Assembly (NCBI GenBank): GCA_003559095.1
Contig: PWMW01000040.1
Coordinates: 1-50,548, forward strand
Direction: 5' to 3'
From: Clostridiales bacterium
GTDB taxonomy: Bacteria; Bacillota; Limnochordia; Darwinibacteriales; B1SED10-159
Length of the DNA stretch: 50,548 nt
The notes below the pieces were generated by a model, which saw only the letters and a list, made by a program, of their open reading frames with translations, searched no databases and had not been told where the DNA came from. Of the stretch, positions 48,973 to 50,548 are shown piece by piece (the stretch's first letter is position 1; each line of letters opens with the position of its first letter). The translations under genes and the position numbers were made by a program.

Positions 48973-50548
48973 TCATTGACCAGCTAAGCCTTGGGCGACA
49001 ATGTCATCGAAGGCCGTCTCCAAGGCACTGCGTTTTTTTTCCGCTTCGGCCCGGGTGGACCCGCGAGCGCCAATGTAGAGCTTCATTTTCGGTTCGGTAC
49101 CCGATGGCCGCAGCGTAATGCGCTGTCCCGATTGGGTTTCCCATTGGATAACTTCTTCTTTCGGCAGGTTAATGGGTGTTTCCTCACCACTGGGAACATG
49201 CAGTTCCACACTGCGTCCGTAGTCTCGCCGGTACGCCAAGGTCTCCCCTGCGATCTCTGTCATGGTGTTGGTGCGCAGCGTTTCAATGAGCTGTTTGGCC
49301 TTTTCCGCCTCGGCACTGGAGTTAAACGAGTAGGAACGCAGGGCTTCCAAAAAGAAACCGTGCTTTTCCATTAATCGTTCCAGTTGATCGATGAGGGTAC
49401 GCCCTTGGGACCTATAGTAAGCTGCCATCTGGGCCAATAGCAAGGCAGCCATGACGGCATCTTTGTCCCGCACGAACATACCGGCAAGGTAGCCGTAGCT
49501 TTCTTCAAAACCCAAAATGTAGGGGCGGTCTTCCTGTTCGAGACGGCCCATCTGGTCGCCGATGTACTTAAAGCCCGTCAGGGTGTCCAGCACTTCCACG
49601 TCATGCTCGGCGGCGATGGGACGAATCATTTCCGTGGACACAATGGTCTTGATGATCACACCGTTCTTAATGCGCTGTTCTGGTAGGGTCTGCAGCAGGT
49701 AATCGGACATCAAGATGCCCACCTGGTTTCCGTTAAGCAGCTGGTATGAGCCTTCATGCCACACGGCACTGCCGACCCGGTCGCCATCGGGGTCTGTGGC
49801 CAGTATGAGGTCGAAGCCACCGTTCCCAGCTTGGGCAAAGGCCAACTTGAAGGCATCGGGCTCTTCGGGATTGGGAAGCTTCACCGTGGGAAACTCGCCG
49901 TCAGGGAACATCTGTTCTGGTACGGTATCCACCGTAGTGAAGCCGGCCCGAGTCAGTACTTCTGGCACATAGGCCCCGCCAGTTCCATGCAGGGGCGTAT
50001 ACAGAACCTTCAGCGAAAGATCGTGTTCTGCCTGGGCCGGGAAGAGAGCCTTCAGAGCACTGAAGTAAGCTTCGTTGGTTTCCGTGCCCAAAGTGGTCAA
50101 CAGCGGTGAGTGTTTGGCATCTTCGTGGATGCTCACATCCGCCAGGTCAAGACTGCCCATAACTTCACTGATCCGATTGGCCTGTTCGGGCAGCATCTGG
50201 ACACCATCTTCTTGGTAACACTTGAAGCCGTTGTATTCTGGGGGATTGTGGCTGGCTGTGATCACAATACCTGCTCCGGTTTTCCAATGGCGCACGGCAA
50301 AGGATAGCAGTGGTGTAGGTGCGATATCGCCGAAGACATAGACAGGAATGCCATTGCCCACCAAGACTTTGGCAGCCTCTTCCGTGAACTCCCGAGACAT
50401 GCGGCGGGAGTCATGGGCGATGGCCACACCGCGCCGATCGAGCTCCGCCTCTTTGAGCGCCGTGGCCAAAGCTTGAGCTGCTAGGCGGATGGTATAGAGG
50501 TTCATACGGTTGGAGCCGGCACCGATCTTGCCCCGCATGCCGCCGGTG
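48973..50548 (-). CDS. Alpha-phosphoglucomutase/phosphomannomutase (PgcA type), 5' end outside the window
   Basis: At least 521 residues of an alpha-D-phosphohexomutase interconverting glucose 1- and 6-phosphate. The visible part opens with TGGMRGKIGAGSNRMN, which in PgcA proteins follows about 40 further residues, so the true start lies beyond 50548; the internal Met at 50538 is not the start. The phosphoserine is in TASHNPPEYNGFK (Ser96 counting from that Met), the metal loop is DPDGDRVG, the sugar loop GFEESYGYLAG, and the phosphate loop RPSGTEPKMKLY. It supplies glucose 1-phosphate for envelope or storage glycans. Confidence 0.94.
   Translation of the reverse strand, partial: TGGMRGKIGAGSNRMNLYTIRLAAQALATALKEAELDRRGVAIAHDSRRMSREFTEEAAKVLVGNGIPVYVFGDIAPTPLLSFAVRHWKTGAGIVITASHNPPEYNGFKCYQEDGVQMLPEQANRISEVMGSLDLADVSIHEDAKHSPLLTTLGTETNEAYFSALKALFPAQAEHDLSLKVLYTPLHGTGGAYVPEVLTRAGFTTVDTVPEQMFPDGEFPTVKLPNPEEPDAFKLAFAQAGNGGFDLILATDPDGDRVGSAVWHEGSYQLLNGNQVGILMSDYLLQTLPEQRIKNGVIIKTIVSTEMIRPIAAEHDVEVLDTLTGFKYIGDQMGRLEQEDRPYILGFEESYGYLAGMFVRDKDAVMAALLLAQMAAYYRSQGRTLIDQLERLMEKHGFFLEALRSYSFNSSAEAEKAKQLIETLRTNTMTEIAGETLAYRRDYGRSVELHVPSGEETPINLPKEEVIQWETQSGQRITLRPSGTEPKMKLYIGARGSTRAEAEKKRSALETAFDDIVAQGLAGQ

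Noticed and set aside
1-50548. CRISPR arrays, insertion sequences, tRNA or rRNA genes, prophage
   Set aside because: No spaced direct repeats, transposase or integrase motifs, tRNA cloverleaf or rRNA segments were seen on either strand; a tRNAscan and Rfam search would settle the small RNAs.

Overview
The window reads as chromosomal DNA of an anaerobic, peptide- and amino-acid-using bacterium of the Firmicutes type, probably one with an outer membrane. For the Firmicutes side: purine-rich Shine-Dalgarno sequences (AAGGAGG-like) before nearly every gene, heavy use of TTG and GTG starts, a clostridial-order Rnf operon, a glutamate 2,3-aminomutase, and a TGS-domain nucleoside kinase. For the outer membrane: two exported proteins that look like outer-membrane beta-barrels and end in Phe, a LolA-like protein, and three solute-binding proteins with cleavable signal peptides but no lipobox cysteine. 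Diderm Firmicutes such as Limnochordia or Halanaerobiales would fit. This placement is inference and no 16S or marker gene is present.

Layout. 1-2.7 kb: a CsoR-type metal sensor, then on the minus strand glutamate 2,3-aminomutase followed by thioredoxin reductase. 2.8-8.8 kb: a complete minus-strand rnfCDGEAB operon plus the flavin transferase apbE, closed by a terminator. 8.9-11.4 kb: trmL, a LolA-like protein with a beta-barrel-like partner, and a divergent fmdB. 11.5-17.6 kb: minus-strand hydroxyacid dehydrogenase, a secreted M48 protease with a small secreted partner, a B12-type radical SAM protein and arginine deiminase. 17.7-22.6 kb: an oligopeptide permease pair, a nucleoside kinase and a split threonine/serine exporter. 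22.7-29.3 kb: a plus-strand M20 peptidase and an RNA m5C methyltransferase, a MATE transporter, MGMT, a HAD nucleotidase, an AhpD-like protein and a Cas4/AddB-like nuclease.

29.4-43.7 kb is dominated by three cassettes of solute-binding protein plus two Dpp/Opp permeases, separated by an AI-2E-family membrane protein, a hemerythrin and an MscS channel. The last cassette is preceded by a TetR regulator with a recognisable promoter and operator. Together with the pair at 17.7-19.5 kb there are four permease pairs and no OppD/OppF ATPase, so they must use ATPases encoded elsewhere. 44.3-50.5 kb holds a two-gene chromate-type transporter with a structured leader, a Wzi-like beta-barrel protein, an MsbA-like ABC exporter and a phosphoglucomutase that runs off the window end.

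Functionally, peptides and amino acids would enter through the permease cassettes and be cleaved by peptidases; arginine deiminase and other fermentation routes use the products, and Rnf couples ferredoxin oxidation to NAD reduction and an ion gradient. No rRNA, tRNA, CRISPR array, transposon, prophage or gene-free stretch longer than 300 bases was seen. Many minus-strand starts were revised from the longest possible frame using Shine-Dalgarno position.
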